A stretch of 64,000 bases of DNA from Kitasatospora sp052076145 (GTDB lineage Bacteria; Actinomycetota; Actinomycetes; Streptomycetales; Streptomycetaceae), in assembly GCF_052076145.1 (NCBI RefSeq), contig NZ_CP197246.1, positions 2,666,001-2,730,000 of the forward strand. Reading direction: 5' to 3'. Each line of letters starts with the position of its first letter. Within the stretch, counting starts at the first letter, position 1. Position numbers and translations under genes: made by a program. This document shows positions 56,426 through 64,000 of the stretch, one piece after another. The notes beneath the pieces were generated by a model, which was not told the DNA's origin, searched no databases, and worked only from the letters and a program-made list of their open reading frames with translations.

Positions 56426-57234
56426 CCACCGTCCTTCAGCGAACCGCTCCGCCGACGACAGCTCAGGGCTGGTGGGCGAAGACCGTCGCGGCCGCCCGCT
56501 ACGAGTACCTGATGCAGGTGCGCCGCCCGGCGGTCTGGCTGGTCGTGATCGGGCTGATCGCGCTGCGCTGCGCAGCGCCCTTCCCGCCCGGTTTCACCAG
56601 CACCACGGACCAGGCCACGCTGGTCGCCGACTGGGCGTTCAACTTCATCATGCTGTGCCCGATCGGCGTCGGCGCCGTCCTGGCCGACCGCGTCCGGCGG
56701 GAGTCCCGGCTGGGGCTGAGCGACCTCCTGACCTCGACGCCCACCGGCATCGGCCCGCGCCTGTGGGGCAAGGCCATCGGCGCCGGCGCGGCGACCATCA
56801 CACCGGTCGCCGTCGCCTGGGTGGGCCTGCTCGGCCACCTGACCGCCCAGCGCGGGGCCGGGGTGATCCCGGTCGGCCTCGCGGCGTTCGCCGCCATCAT
56901 CCTTCCCGGGCTGGTCCTCGTCGTGGCCTGCTCGGTCACCGTCCCGTACCTGACCGGGCCCGTGCTGTACCGGCTCGGTGTGTTCGGCTACTGGATCTGG
57001 AGCAACATGGTCGGCCCGCGCTACGGGATCCCCACCCCCGCCGGAACGCCCTTCGAAGCCATCGGTGAGTACCCGTCCGGTGCCTGGTTCCACGGCGTCA
57101 TGTTCGACGCCAAGCAGCGGGGAATCACCCCGACCGGCAGCGAGGCCGTCCTCAGCATCGCCTTCCTGCTCCTCGCGGCGCTCGCCGCCCTCGTGATTAC
57201 CCAGCTCGTGCTCACCAGGAGGAGCCCGTCATGA
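56422..57234 (+). CDS. ABC exporter membrane subunit (second)
   Basis: A 270-residue membrane protein of ABC-2 type appearance. It starts with a cytoplasmic YEYLMQVRRPAVW motif, has a first helix (LVVIGLIALRCAAPF), the loop RVRRESRLGLSDLLTSTPTG and four further helices, ending LLLAALAALVITQLVLT. RRESRLGLSDLL resembles the coupling helix region of ABC-2 permeases. Four-base overlaps on both sides (ATGA) tie it to the neighbouring genes. Confidence 0.8.
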   Translation: MTTVLQRTAPPTTAQGWWAKTVAAARYEYLMQVRRPAVWLVVIGLIALRCAAPFPPGFTSTTDQATLVADWAFNFIMLCPIGVGAVLADRVRRESRLGLSDLLTSTPTGIGPRLWGKAIGAGAATITPVAVAWVGLLGHLTAQRGAGVIPVGLAAFAAIILPGLVLVVACSVTVPYLTGPVLYRLGVFGYWIWSNMVGPRYGIPTPAGTPFEAIGEYPSGAWFHGVMFDAKQRGITPTGSEAVLSIAFLLLAALAALVITQLVLTRRSPS

Positions 57235-58154
57235 CCGCGCCCAACGTGACCATCACCGATCTGACCGTCACCTTCCGGCGCGGCGAGGTCCGCGCGCTCG
57301 ACGGCATCAATCTCCGCCTGCCCACGGGCATGGTCGGTCTGCTCGGCCCCAACGGAGCCGGCAAGACCACCTTCATGCGGGTCCTGACCGGGGTGCTGCT
57401 GCCGACCTCGGGCACCGTCGCGGTGGACGGCACCGACCTGACGTCGCGCAGCCGGCGCCGAGAGGTCAAGGCCGGCACCGGCTACCTCCCCCAGGAGCTC
57501 GGCCTGTACCCGGATCTGACGGCTGGCCAGTTCCTCGACTACATGGCGCTGCTCAAGGGCATCACCGACCGGCGCGCCCGCCGCGCCCGCGTCCAGGAGG
57601 TCCTCGAACTGGTCTCGCTCAGCGATGTCGCCAACCGGAAGGTGAAGGGCTACTCGGGCGGCATGAAGCGCCGCGTCGGCATCGCCCAGGCGATCCTGAA
57701 CGACCCCCGGCTGCTGATCGTCGACGAACCCACCGTGGGGCTGGACCCCGAGGAGCGGCTGCGGTTCCGCAGCCTGCTCGCCAGGCTGGCCGGCGACCGG
57801 ACGGTGCTGCTCTCCACCCACATCGTCGACGACATCGTGCAGACCTGCCCGAACGTCGTGGTGATCGAGCGCGGGCACGTCGCCTTCCAGGGCGCCGTCG
57901 GCGACCTCGCCACCCGCGCCGAGGGCCTGGCGTGGCACGTCACCCAGCCGGCCACCGCCCCGCCGCCCGACCTGCCCACCGTCAACGTCACCCCCGGCAT
58001 GACCGGCACCACCTATCGGGTCATCAGTTCCGGCACCCCCGCCCCGGACGCGGAGCGCGTCAGCGCCACCGTCGAGGACGGCTACATCGCCCTGATGCAC
58101 CACACCGCCCCTGAGCGGGCCCAGGACCCCGGCCCCGACCTCCGCGCCGTCTGA
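57231..58154 (+). CDS. ABC transporter ATP-binding protein
   Basis: A 307-residue ATPase. Walker A is GPNGAGKTTF (39-48), the Q-loop LPQELGLYPDL, the signature YSGGMKRRVGIAQAI and Walker B LLIVDEPTVGLDPEE. The H-loop is LLSTHIVDDI. The ~80-residue C-terminal extension (VTQPATAPPPDLPTVNVT) is typical of drug or peptide exporters. With the two permeases it makes a complete exporter. Confidence 0.95.
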   Translation: MTAPNVTITDLTVTFRRGEVRALDGINLRLPTGMVGLLGPNGAGKTTFMRVLTGVLLPTSGTVAVDGTDLTSRSRRREVKAGTGYLPQELGLYPDLTAGQFLDYMALLKGITDRRARRARVQEVLELVSLSDVANRKVKGYSGGMKRRVGIAQAILNDPRLLIVDEPTVGLDPEERLRFRSLLARLAGDRTVLLSTHIVDDIVQTCPNVVVIERGHVAFQGAVGDLATRAEGLAWHVTQPATAPPPDLPTVNVTPGMTGTTYRVISSGTPAPDAERVSATVEDGYIALMHHTAPERAQDPGPDLRAV

Positions 58155-58186
58155 CCCCGCCCGCGTCAACACCCAAGGAGCAACAG

Positions 58187-58348
58187 ATGCCCCAGCAGCC
58201 GTTCACCGCCGTCCTGGCCGCCGCCGACACCACCGGCTTCCACCCCGGCCTCGCCTTCTTCGTGGAGTGGGCCGTCGTCATCGGCGCCATCATCGGCACT
58301 CCCATCTACGTCGTCCGTCAGGTGCGCAACCGCCGCAAAGATCGTTGA
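58187..58348 (+). CDS. Small single-helix membrane protein at the end of the exporter operon
   Basis: A 53-residue protein from ATG 58187, with AAGGAG seven bases upstream. One membrane helix is clear (FFVEWAVVIGAIIGTPIYVV) and a basic tail RQVRNRRKDR. It starts 32 bp after the ATPase stop, so it belongs to the operon. It is too short to recognise; it may be a small subunit, an anchor or a regulator of the exporter. Confidence 0.65.
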   Translation: MPQQPFTAVLAAADTTGFHPGLAFFVEWAVVIGAIIGTPIYVVRQVRNRRKDR

Positions 58349-58750
58349 GCACCGCCTCGGCACACGGGCTGTGCGCTACCGGCGCTGCCGAATCCGGGGA
58401 GGGCGGGGCAGGTGTCCCGTTCCGGTGAAGCAGGCGAGGTAGCGGTCGAGGACCGCTCGGTCGACCGGGGGGCAGGCGATGTCGGAGCCCGCCAGTGCGC
58501 GGGTGCGCCCATGACGCGGGCCGGCTGAGTGCCTCGGTACCAGAGCTTCTCCAGGAAGATCAGCACCGCCAGCCCGGCCATCGCCGCGATGTTCATGACC
58601 CCGAGCGGGATCAGCACCACCATCAGCGCCCAGCAGCAGCCCAGGCAGTACGCGCCGTGGTGCAGCCACCCGCAGGTCCCGGGCAGGTGGCCGGTATGTG
58701 GCGTAGTGCATCAGCTGGGCCATCGGGCTGCGGCAGTGCCGCATCCTCAC
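58318..58750 (-). pseudogene. DUF2182 protein remnant (truncated and frameshifted)
   Basis: Two overlapping minus-strand frames carry pieces of one DUF2182 gene. The upstream frame reads RHCRSPMAQLMHYA; the downstream frame reads HHGAYCLGCCWALMVVLIPL, GVMNIAAMAGLAVLIFLEKL. The shift lies near 58670-58690. About 150 N-terminal residues expected of the family are missing. DUF2182 proteins are predicted metal-binding membrane proteins; this copy cannot function. Confidence 0.7.
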
Positions 58751-58839
58751 GTCGCCGGACCAGGCCGCTTAGGGCCAAGGCCGGAAGAGTCCACCTTCGT
58801 GCACCGCCAAGTGCTGCGAGGCGGTGGCAGGTTCGGAGC

Positions 58840-59166
58840 ATGCATCTGGTCCATATCCACCTCAAGCCGCACACTCCGGCCCTCGAACTCCCTCCGGAGA
58901 CAGCAACCTTGGTGGTCCGCAATGCCGCGCCGGACGAAGCGGTCGAGCATGTCGCGGTGCACGCCGGGGCCCAGCCGCTGCCGGTCATCGGCATCTTCCT
59001 GCGCGCCGGCGGCCCGGACGCCGCCAGGCGGACCGCGCGAGCGGTCGTCGCCCGCGCCGTGGCAACCGAACCTGCGCTGCGTGACTGGACTCCGGCTGCC
59101 GCCCAAGTCCCTTTGCTGCCAATGGTGTTGTCCTGGCCGGGGGCTCCGCACGAAGCGCTGGACTGA
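58840..59166 (+). CDS. Hypothetical protein
   Basis: A 108-residue protein from ATG 58840: HLVHIHLKPHTPALELPPET, ATLVVRNAAPDEAVEHVAVH, AGAQPLPVIGIFLRAGGPDA, then Ala/Arg-rich helix to the end. Codon use is normal. No domain recognised. It precedes the small secreted peptide and the RHS protein and may belong to that cluster. Confidence 0.6.
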   Translation: MHLVHIHLKPHTPALELPPETATLVVRNAAPDEAVEHVAVHAGAQPLPVIGIFLRAGGPDAARRTARAVVARAVATEPALRDWTPAAAQVPLLPMVLSWPGAPHEALD

Positions 59167-59273
59167 TTATGCCAAGGCCGCTTCAGTCCATCCGCTGCGC
59201 CTTGTTCCACGCCGGGGGCGCGACAAAGCTATCGACCGCACCCCAGCCCCCAGTTCAAGGAAGGACCCCTGCC

Positions 59274-59447
59274 ATGCGCCGGTTCCTGCTCGCCGCGTCG
59301 GCGGCCCTCATCCTCGCGTGCGCCGTCCCGGCCCATGCCCACTCCTCGGCGCGCGTCGCGCTCGCCGCTGCGGCCGCCCCTGCGTCCGCGCCCTCGCCCG
59401 CCGACATGGGCTGGCAGACGCACGGCCTTGCCCTCCGGGCCTCCTGA
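59274..59447 (+). CDS. Small secreted peptide upstream of the RHS gene
   Basis: A 57-residue precursor. A signal peptide (RRFLLAASAALILACAVPAH) ends near AHA. The mature part, about 35 residues, is Ala-rich then PSPADMGWQTHGLALRAS. GGAAGGA lies 11 bases before ATG 59274. It precedes the RHS protein start by 55 bp, so the two are probably co-transcribed. The C-terminus is more structured than the rest, as in secreted signal or cofactor peptides, but no family is known to me. Confidence 0.65.
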   Translation: MRRFLLAASAALILACAVPAHAHSSARVALAAAAAPASAPSPADMGWQTHGLALRAS

Positions 59448-59502
59448 ACTGACTTCACCGGCAGCACCACCACCCCAGCCAGATCGAGACAGAGGTACTG
59501 AC

Positions 59503-62500
59503 GTGACATCAACTCCACTCGGGGGCAGACGCCGCCGATCACTTCTGCGGCATGCCGTGACGCTCGCCCTGGCGGGCATCACGGCCACCAGCATCGGCGC
59601 CGGACCGTTCAGTGTGGGGGCGGCGGCTGCGACCCCGGTGGCGGGCAAGAGCCTGGCGTCGATCACCGAGCGCCCGGACGCCTTCTCCGCAGCGATGGCC
59701 GCCAGGAAGCAGCACCACCGGGTGGAGGTGACCAACGACCGCACCGAGACCTCGACGACCTACGCCAACGCCGACGGCACCTTCACCATGGAGCAGTCGG
59801 AGCAGCCGGTCCGGGTCAAGACCGCCACCGGCTGGGTCCCGGTCGACACGAAGCTCGCCGCCAACCCCGACGGCAGTGTCTCCCCCGTCGCCCACCCGGG
59901 CGGGCTCCGGCTGTCCGGCGGCTCCACCCAGGACAACGAGCAGACCCTGGTGACCCTGGGCGACGGCAGCTCGGCGGTGACGCTCTCCTGGCACGGCAAG
60001 CTGGCCAAGCCCACGCTGTCCGGCTCCACCGCCACCTACCCGAACGCGCTGCCGGGCGTGGACCTCAAGATCCAGGCCACCCGCACCGGCTTCGAGACCT
60101 TCCTGGTGCTGCGGGCCAGGCCCGACAACTCCCTCTCCTTCACCCTGCCGCTGCGCGCCCACGGCCTGACGGCGGGCGTGAACAAGGCCGGGGGCGTGGA
60201 CTTCCACGACGCCAAGGGCAAGGTCGTCGGCTCGATGCCGGCTCCGACCATGTGGGACAGCGCGGTCGACCCGCACACGGGTCAGCCCTCGCACACCGCG
60301 CCGGTGGCCCTGTCCACCACCACCAAGGACGGGGTGGTCTACCTCACCTACACGGCCGACAGGTCCTTCCTGGCGACCGCCTCCTACCCGGTGACCGTCG
60401 ACCCGGCCACCTCGCTGGGCCGCAACCACTGGCTGCTCGCCTCCGCCTACGAGCCGAGCCGCACCTACTTCGACTCGGACAACAACGCCGACGTCGGCAC
60501 CCCGGACGGCGGTACGCACGCCTACCGGTCGTTCTTCTCCTTCGACCCCTCCGCGGTCTGGGGCAAGCACGTCCTGAGCGCGACGCTGAACACCAACGAG
60601 ACGCACTCGTGGACCTGCACAGCCTCTCCGGTCGAGCTGTGGGACACCGGTTCGTTCACCTCTGCGTCCAACTGGTCCAACCAGCCCGCCTGGAACTCCA
60701 AGCTGGGCACCCAGACCGTCGCGAACGGCTACTCCTCCTCCTGCCCGGCCGCGAACGTCGCCTGGGACGTCACCGGCGAGGTGCAGGGGTGGGCGGCCAC
60801 CAACGCCGCCGTGGGGACGATGGCCCTGCGGGCCACCAGCGAGACCGACTCCACGCAGTGGAAGTGGTTCGACAACAACCCGTCGGTCTCGGTGACCTAC
60901 AACTCCTATCCGGGTTCCCCTGCGGCACAGGCCGTCAGCCCGTCCGTCACCACCGGGGGCACGCTCTACAGCAACACCCCGACGCCGACGCTGTCGGCCA
61001 CCGACACCGATGCCGACGGCGGGAGCCTGACCTACTCGTTCCAGGTGCTCTCCGGCTCCACCGTGGTGGCGACCGGCACCGCCTCCGGCGTCTCCTCCGG
61101 CGGCACCGCCTCCTGGACCACCCCCTCGCTGGCCAACGGCGCCTACACCTGGCAGGTGCGGGCCAACGACGGCACCGACAACGGGTCGTGGTCGGCCGCG
61201 CAGGCGTTCACCGTCAACGCGAACATCGACGCCGCGCCGACCGTCTCCTCGACGGCCTACCCGGCGGGCGCGTGGACCGCACAGGCGTCCGGCGGCGGGT
61301 CCTTCACCTTCGCGGACACCTCTTCGGACGTCACCGGCTACGTCTACGGCCTGGACCAGAACCCACCCTCGGCCTTCACCACCGGCTCCTCGGTGACCCT
61401 GAACCCCGGGCCCGGCCTCCACACCCTGTACGTGCAGGCCCAGAACAGCTCCGGGAACCGCTCCGGCATCACCTCCTACACCTTCGGCGTCGGCAGCTCC
61501 GGCATCGCCGAGCCCGCCGACGGCTCGACCGGCTCCTCGACCTTCAACCTCAAGGCCGCCGCGCCCAGCGGCGCCACCGGGGTGACCTTCCAGTACCGCG
61601 TCGGCACCAGCGGCAGCTACACCACCATCCCGGCCGGCGACGTCACCAACGCGGGTACGGCGCTCACCGGTTGGCCGGTCGCCACCACGGCGGTCACCGG
61701 CGGCACCTCCTCGCCCGAGCTGGTCTGGAAGGCGTCCAAGACCCTGGCCGGCGACGGCCCGCTGCAGATCCAGGCGGTCTTCGCGGGCGGCTCCACCACC
61801 CCGGCGGTGACCGTCACGCTGCAGCGCAACGGAGTCGGCTCGGACTTCGCCTCGACCTCGCTGGGCCCGGTCTCGGTCGGCCTGCAGTCGGGCAACGCCT
61901 CTCTGGCGGCCACCGACGTCTCGGTCGCCTCCTACCGGGCGGGCCTGGGCGTCTCGCGCACCTTCAACTCCCTCGCCCCGGCCACCCCGTCCATCTTCGG
62001 CCCCGGCTGGACCGCGTCGCTGCCGGTGCTCGGCACCTCGGCGTCCTGGTCAGCGCTGGTCGACGGTGGCAGCTATGCACAGTTGACCGCGGCCGACGGC
62101 TCGGTGCGCACCTTCCTGGCCGGCAGCACGGCCGGCGGCGTGACCGCGTACAACGGCCAGGGCACCACCGCCACCTCCGGTCTGGTGCTGACCAAGTCCT
62201 CGACCGGCTTCCACCTGGTGGACGCCGCCGGGACGAAGGTCGACTTCGCGGTGCCGGACGCCAGCAAGCCGTCCGTCTACGCGCCCTCGCTGGTCACCCA
62301 GCCGGGCACCAACCGCTCGACCGGCTACACCTACGCCGGTGGCAAGCTGGTCCTGATCACCGCGCCCGACCCGGCCGCGGCCGACAACGCCGCCACCACT
62401 GCGGCGTGCGCCTACCCGGTCGCCGCGTCCTCCTGGGCCGCCGGCTGCCGGGGCCTGGCGCTCAGCTACGACTCGGCCACCGGCAACCTCGCCGAGGTCG

Positions 62501-64000
62501 ACTTCGTGGCCGTCGACAACACCAACGGCTTCCAGAAGATCCCCGTCGCCGACTACGCCTACGACGGCAACGGCCGGCTGACCGCCGAGTGGGACCCGCG
62601 GATCAGCCCCGCGCTGAAGAACCAGTACGGCTACGACGGCAGCGGCCGGCTCGCCTCGGTCACCCCGGCGCAGGACCCGGCCACCGGCAACCTCAAGCCG
62701 TGGACCTTCAGCTACGACAACACCGCCGGTGACGTCGACTACGGCAAGCTGCTCAACGTCACCCGCGCGCACGGCGACGGGACTTCCGCGGTGCAGTCGG
62801 TGCTCTACCACGTGCCGGTCACCAAGGCGGCGGGCGGCCCGCTGGACCTGGACGCCGCGACGGTGGCCACCTGGGGCCAGTCCGACGTACCGGTCTCCGT
62901 GGTAGCCGAGTTCCCGGCCGACCACCAGCCCGGCTCGACCCCGGACTACACCTGGGCCACGCTGCACTACTACGACGCGGCCGGCAACGAGACCAACACC
63001 GCCAGCTACGGCAACGGCTGGCACGTCACCACCACCGAGTACGACACCAACGGCAACGTGGTGCGCAACCTGACCGCGGCCAACCGCGAGGCGGCGCTGG
63101 CCTCCGGCCCGTCCGCCACCGCGCCGACGTACGTCGGCCGCAGCGGCTCCAAGACCGGCACCGGCACCGGGCTGACCTCCGTCACCGTCCCGGTCACCGC
63201 GGCGGTCAAGGCCGGCGACGCGCTGGTCCTGTCCACGATGCTGACCAACTCGGTCAGCAACAGCGTCGCGGGCAACGTCACGGCCACCGACAGCCAGGGC
63301 GACACCTTCCAGGTCGTCTCCGACGTCAACGACGGCTCCGCCAAGGACCGCACGCTGATGCTGGCCGCCTTCGGCGTCCACGCGCTGTCCACCTCCGACA
63401 CCGTCACCCTGCACTTCCCCTCCACCAGTGAGTACCACGTGGCGGTCGACGAGATCGCCGGCGCCAGCGGCCTCGACGTCAGCTCCTCGGCGACCGGCGC
63501 CTCGGGCACCAACGTCAACACCGGCAACACGCCGACCACCGCGACGGCCAACGAGCTCGTCTTCGGCACCTCCGGCATCCAGGGCGGCGCCGCCACCTCC
63601 TGGACGGGCGGCTTCACCGCGCTCCCGACCCTGCTCGTCTCCGGCGACCAGCTCGGCACCGCCTACAAGACCACGTCCGCCACCGGCGCGTACGCGGCGA
63701 CGGCCACCGCCACCCACTCCTGGCTGGCCGCGGTCGCCACCTTCCGCTCCGGCGTCAACTCGGCGGCGATCGCCCGGCAGTTGGACACGGAGAACGTCTA
63801 CTCCGCGGACGGCACCGAGCTGCTGGACAGCTACGGCCCGATGCGCTCGGTCTCCGTGGCCGGCTACAGCACCCCGCAGCAGGCGCGCACGCACACCCAC
63901 AACGCCTACGACGAGGGCGCGCCGGGCGGCGGCAAGGACGCCAACGGCACCCCGTTCCGCCTGGTGACCACCAAGACCGAATCGGCCGGCCTCGGCGCGG
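59503..64000 (+). CDS. Secreted RHS-repeat/DNRLRE-domain giant protein (N-terminal part)
   Basis: At least 1499 residues; the frame is open to the window end. GTG 59503 has AGAGG upstream. Residues 1-45 are a signal peptide (RRRRSLLRHAVTLALAGITA). Residues ~290-480 form a DNRLRE-type strand domain with TYFDSDNNADVGTPDGGTHA and RSFFSFDPSAVWGKHVLSAT. Fibronectin- or Big-like strands follow, then an RHS core from ~850 with YAYDGNGRLTAEWDPRIS, QYGYDGSGRLASV, TEYDTNGNVVRNLT (YD repeats). In actinomycetes such proteins are secreted polymorphic toxins or surface polymers whose toxic tip is at the C-terminus, here outside the window. Confidence 0.9.
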   Translation, partial: MTSTPLGGRRRRSLLRHAVTLALAGITATSIGAGPFSVGAAAATPVAGKSLASITERPDAFSAAMAARKQHHRVEVTNDRTETSTTYANADGTFTMEQSEQPVRVKTATGWVPVDTKLAANPDGSVSPVAHPGGLRLSGGSTQDNEQTLVTLGDGSSAVTLSWHGKLAKPTLSGSTATYPNALPGVDLKIQATRTGFETFLVLRARPDNSLSFTLPLRAHGLTAGVNKAGGVDFHDAKGKVVGSMPAPTMWDSAVDPHTGQPSHTAPVALSTTTKDGVVYLTYTADRSFLATASYPVTVDPATSLGRNHWLLASAYEPSRTYFDSDNNADVGTPDGGTHAYRSFFSFDPSAVWGKHVLSATLNTNETHSWTCTASPVELWDTGSFTSASNWSNQPAWNSKLGTQTVANGYSSSCPAANVAWDVTGEVQGWAATNAAVGTMALRATSETDSTQWKWFDNNPSVSVTYNSYPGSPAAQAVSPSVTTGGTLYSNTPTPTLSATDTDADGGSLTYSFQVLSGSTVVATGTASGVSSGGTASWTTPSLANGAYTWQVRANDGTDNGSWSAAQAFTVNANIDAAPTVSSTAYPAGAWTAQASGGGSFTFADTSSDVTGYVYGLDQNPPSAFTTGSSVTLNPGPGLHTLYVQAQNSSGNRSGITSYTFGVGSSGIAEPADGSTGSSTFNLKAAAPSGATGVTFQYRVGTSGSYTTIPAGDVTNAGTALTGWPVATTAVTGGTSSPELVWKASKTLAGDGPLQIQAVFAGGSTTPAVTVTLQRNGVGSDFASTSLGPVSVGLQSGNASLAATDVSVASYRAGLGVSRTFNSLAPATPSIFGPGWTASLPVLGTSASWSALVDGGSYAQLTAADGSVRTFLAGSTAGGVTAYNGQGTTATSGLVLTKSSTGFHLVDAAGTKVDFAVPDASKPSVYAPSLVTQPGTNRSTGYTYAGGKLVLITAPDPAAADNAATTAACAYPVAASSWAAGCRGLALSYDSATGNLAEVDFVAVDNTNGFQKIPVADYAYDGNGRLTAEWDPRISPALKNQYGYDGSGRLASVTPAQDPATGNLKPWTFSYDNTAGDVDYGKLLNVTRAHGDGTSAVQSVLYHVPVTKAAGGPLDLDAATVATWGQSDVPVSVVAEFPADHQPGSTPDYTWATLHYYDAAGNETNTASYGNGWHVTTTEYDTNGNVVRNLTAANREAALASGPSATAPTYVGRSGSKTGTGTGLTSVTVPVTAAVKAGDALVLSTMLTNSVSNSVAGNVTATDSQGDTFQVVSDVNDGSAKDRTLMLAAFGVHALSTSDTVTLHFPSTSEYHVAVDEIAGASGLDVSSSATGASGTNVNTGNTPTTATANELVFGTSGIQGGAATSWTGGFTALPTLLVSGDQLGTAYKTTSATGAYAATATATHSWLAAVATFRSGVNSAAIARQLDTENVYSADGTELLDSYGPMRSVSVAGYSTPQQARTHTHNAYDEGAPGGGKDANGTPFRLVTTKTESAGLGA

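Noticed and set aside
60252..62732. 826-codon plus-strand frame inside the RHS gene
   Set aside because: Out of frame with the RHS/DNRLRE protein and composed of Arg/Leu/Gly shadow sequence.
62050..63900. 616-codon minus-strand frame
   Set aside because: Antisense shadow of the RHS gene without domains or ribosome-binding site.

Overview
The window is chromosomal DNA of a very GC-rich filamentous actinomycete, most likely Streptomyces or Kitasatospora. The evidence is third-codon positions that are almost all G or C, frequent GTG starts, a WhiB-type regulator, a SARP/AfsR-like regulator with one TTA codon, a DasR-type operator in front of a secreted chitinase, and a run of housekeeping genes (ychF, ppgK, ispH, xseA/xseB, glpX, wbl, fumarase, oxyR-ahpCD, phoH, uppS, pckG) that from memory sits together in streptomycete chromosomes. 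No rRNA, tRNA, CRISPR array, integrase or complete insertion sequence was seen.

Layout. 1-1.1 kb: two YoeB/YefM-type toxin-antitoxin pairs pointing tail to tail, the first cut by the window edge. 1.1-14.8 kb: core metabolism and information genes, with strong hairpin terminators between convergent genes. 14.8-21.4 kb: a regulatory block made of a small Pro/Ala/Thr-rich protein divergent from a large SARP/NB-ARC/TPR activator, then a methyltransferase coupled to a GAF-SpoIIE phosphatase-HATPase protein. 21.4-23.1 kb: an overlapping ATPase-HNH nuclease pair that resembles Septu (PtuA/PtuB) anti-phage systems. 23.1-31.2 kb: oxyR/ahpC/ahpD peroxide defence, an AI-2E-family membrane protein, a secreted transglycosylase with an unusual folded leader, PhoH, and uppS, whose 3' end is followed by three 159-bp tandem copies of its own tail plus terminator. 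31.4-43.6 kb: GH18 chitinase under a dre-like operator, rhodanese/TetR, prepilin peptidase, aminotransferase, pckG, hemolysin III-type membrane protein, a two-gene secreted protease unit, an HTH regulator and an acetyltransferase.

From 43.6 kb the window turns accessory. A DUF255/thioredoxin-domain gene is split exactly inside its Cys-His-Trp-Cys motif by a 20-bp insertion. Its 5' part and an adjoining gene remnant have lower GC3, as if another source had been spliced in. Next come a MerR-type regulator with a long non-coding upstream region holding 12 same-strand ACTGC motifs, and an Hsp18 stress block (RheA-like regulator, a perfect RheA-type operator, hsp18, STAS protein, two DUF2267 proteins). 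After this lie Uma2, LysR/DoxX, a two-component system divergent from an ABC exporter operon with a 53-residue membrane peptide, a broken DUF2182 gene, and a large secreted RHS/DNRLRE protein that runs off the right edge and is preceded by a 57-residue secreted peptide.

The themes are carbon switching (GlpX, PEPCK, PpgK, fumarase, chitinase), oxidative and heat stress (OxyR/AhpCD, Hsp18), cell envelope work (IspH to UppS, transglycosylase, protease unit) and conflict functions (toxin-antitoxin, Septu-like pair, RHS protein). Starts marked as chosen rest on ribosome-binding sites and family alignment from memory. No database search was run.
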